Positions 5,546 to 5,728 of a stretch of DNA of 5,728 nt are shown in pieces. Origin of the DNA: Burkholderiales bacterium (GTDB taxonomy: Bacteria; Pseudomonadota; Gammaproteobacteria; Burkholderiales; Burkholderiaceae_C); contig CANHOE010000186.1 in assembly GCA_947462175.1 (NCBI GenBank), positions 1-5,728 on the forward strand, read 5' to 3'. The notes below the pieces were generated by a model. It was not told where the DNA came from. It did no database searches and saw only the letters and a program-made list of their open reading frames with translations. Position numbers and translations under genes: made by a program. Within the stretch, counting starts at the first letter, position 1. Each line of letters begins with the position of its first letter.

Positions 5546-5728
5546 TCAGCGCTGTAACGCGGGAGCCGGCGGTTCCACCGCCACCAGATCGCCGCGAACC
5601 GACGACGGGGCGGCCGTTCCGCCGCTGCTTGCGATGAGCGAGACGCCACGTTGCCCTTCAGGCCAACGGAACTCGACCGCCTTGCCATCGATCAGTTCGC
5701 CGCTGTCGTACAGCTTGGCTTGGAACGA
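5546..5728 (-). CDS. Unrecognised protein, C-terminal 60 residues (5' end outside window)
   Basis: On the minus strand the frame is open from the window edge to a TGA at 5546-5548, giving 60 residues that begin S-F-Q-A-K-L-Y-D-S-G-E-L-I-D-G-K. There is no start codon needed inside the window, so this is the end of a longer gene. I do not recognise the family. The alternation AKLYDSGELIDGKAVEFRW followed by P-E-G-Q-R-G-V-S-L-I-A-S-S resembles a beta-sandwich or Ig-like repeat of a secreted or periplasmic protein, and the Pro/Ala-rich end VEPPAPALQR looks like a flexible tail; both are weak impressions. Codon pattern is consistent with the high-GC neighbours (many third-position G/C). It lies upstream of, and in the same direction as, the polysaccharide operon, so it may be an earlier operon gene or an unrelated one. 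Confidence 0.6.
   Translation of the reverse strand, partial: SFQAKLYDSGELIDGKAVEFRWPEGQRGVSLIASSGGTAAPSSVRGDLVAVEPPAPALQR

Noticed and set aside
5437..5637. Plus-strand 66-codon frame across the right intergenic gap
   Set aside because: It overlaps two minus-strand coding ends, has no Shine-Dalgarno, and its product is a low-complexity Pro/Arg-rich string. The minus-strand frame ending at 5546 reads as a more protein-like sequence.

Overview
The window is a high-GC bacterial surface-polysaccharide (exopolysaccharide or O-antigen type) gene block with an insertion sequence at its left edge. A member of the Betaproteobacteria, most likely Burkholderiales, is my best guess. This rests on the IS481-like element, whose end closely matches the Bordetella IS481 terminus as I remember it, and on high GC with GTG starts. 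It is an inference; no rRNA or housekeeping gene is present to settle it.

Layout. Positions 1-149 are the right end of an IS481-family element, with the transposase C-terminus on the plus strand. A CTAG-containing probable target site follows and supplies the transposase stop codon. A TylF-type O-methyltransferase (196-933, +) starts 40 bases past the IS/target junction. It converges head-on, with no bases between the stop codons, on a minus-strand operon that reads right to left. In transcription order the operon is: the C-terminal end of an unrecognised protein (5728-5546), a family 2 glycosyltransferase (5443-4313), a Wzx/PST-type flippase (4310-2814), a polysaccharide pyruvyltransferase (2808-1765) and a second, rhamnosyltransferase-like family 2 glycosyltransferase (1761-934). 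The last four genes are separated by only 2, 5 and 3 bases, so they are almost certainly co-transcribed and probably translationally coupled. The largest gap (102 bases, 5444-5545) shows no convincing promoter, so the operon promoter probably lies beyond the right edge.

Inferred joint role: the two glycosyltransferases add sugars to a lipid-linked repeat unit on the cytoplasmic face of the inner membrane. The pyruvyltransferase adds a pyruvate ketal, giving an acidic group. The flippase moves the unit to the periplasmic face for Wzy-type polymerisation. The methyltransferase could O-methylate a sugar of the same polymer, but its opposite strand, its IS neighbour and its apparently lower GC leave this open. 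No polymerase, initiating phosphoglycosyltransferase, or Wza/Wzc export gene lies in the window. I saw no RNA gene, CRISPR array, phage gene or clearly novel system; the unusual parts are the IS junction, the glycosyltransferase lacking a DxD motif and the unidentified partial gene at the right edge.
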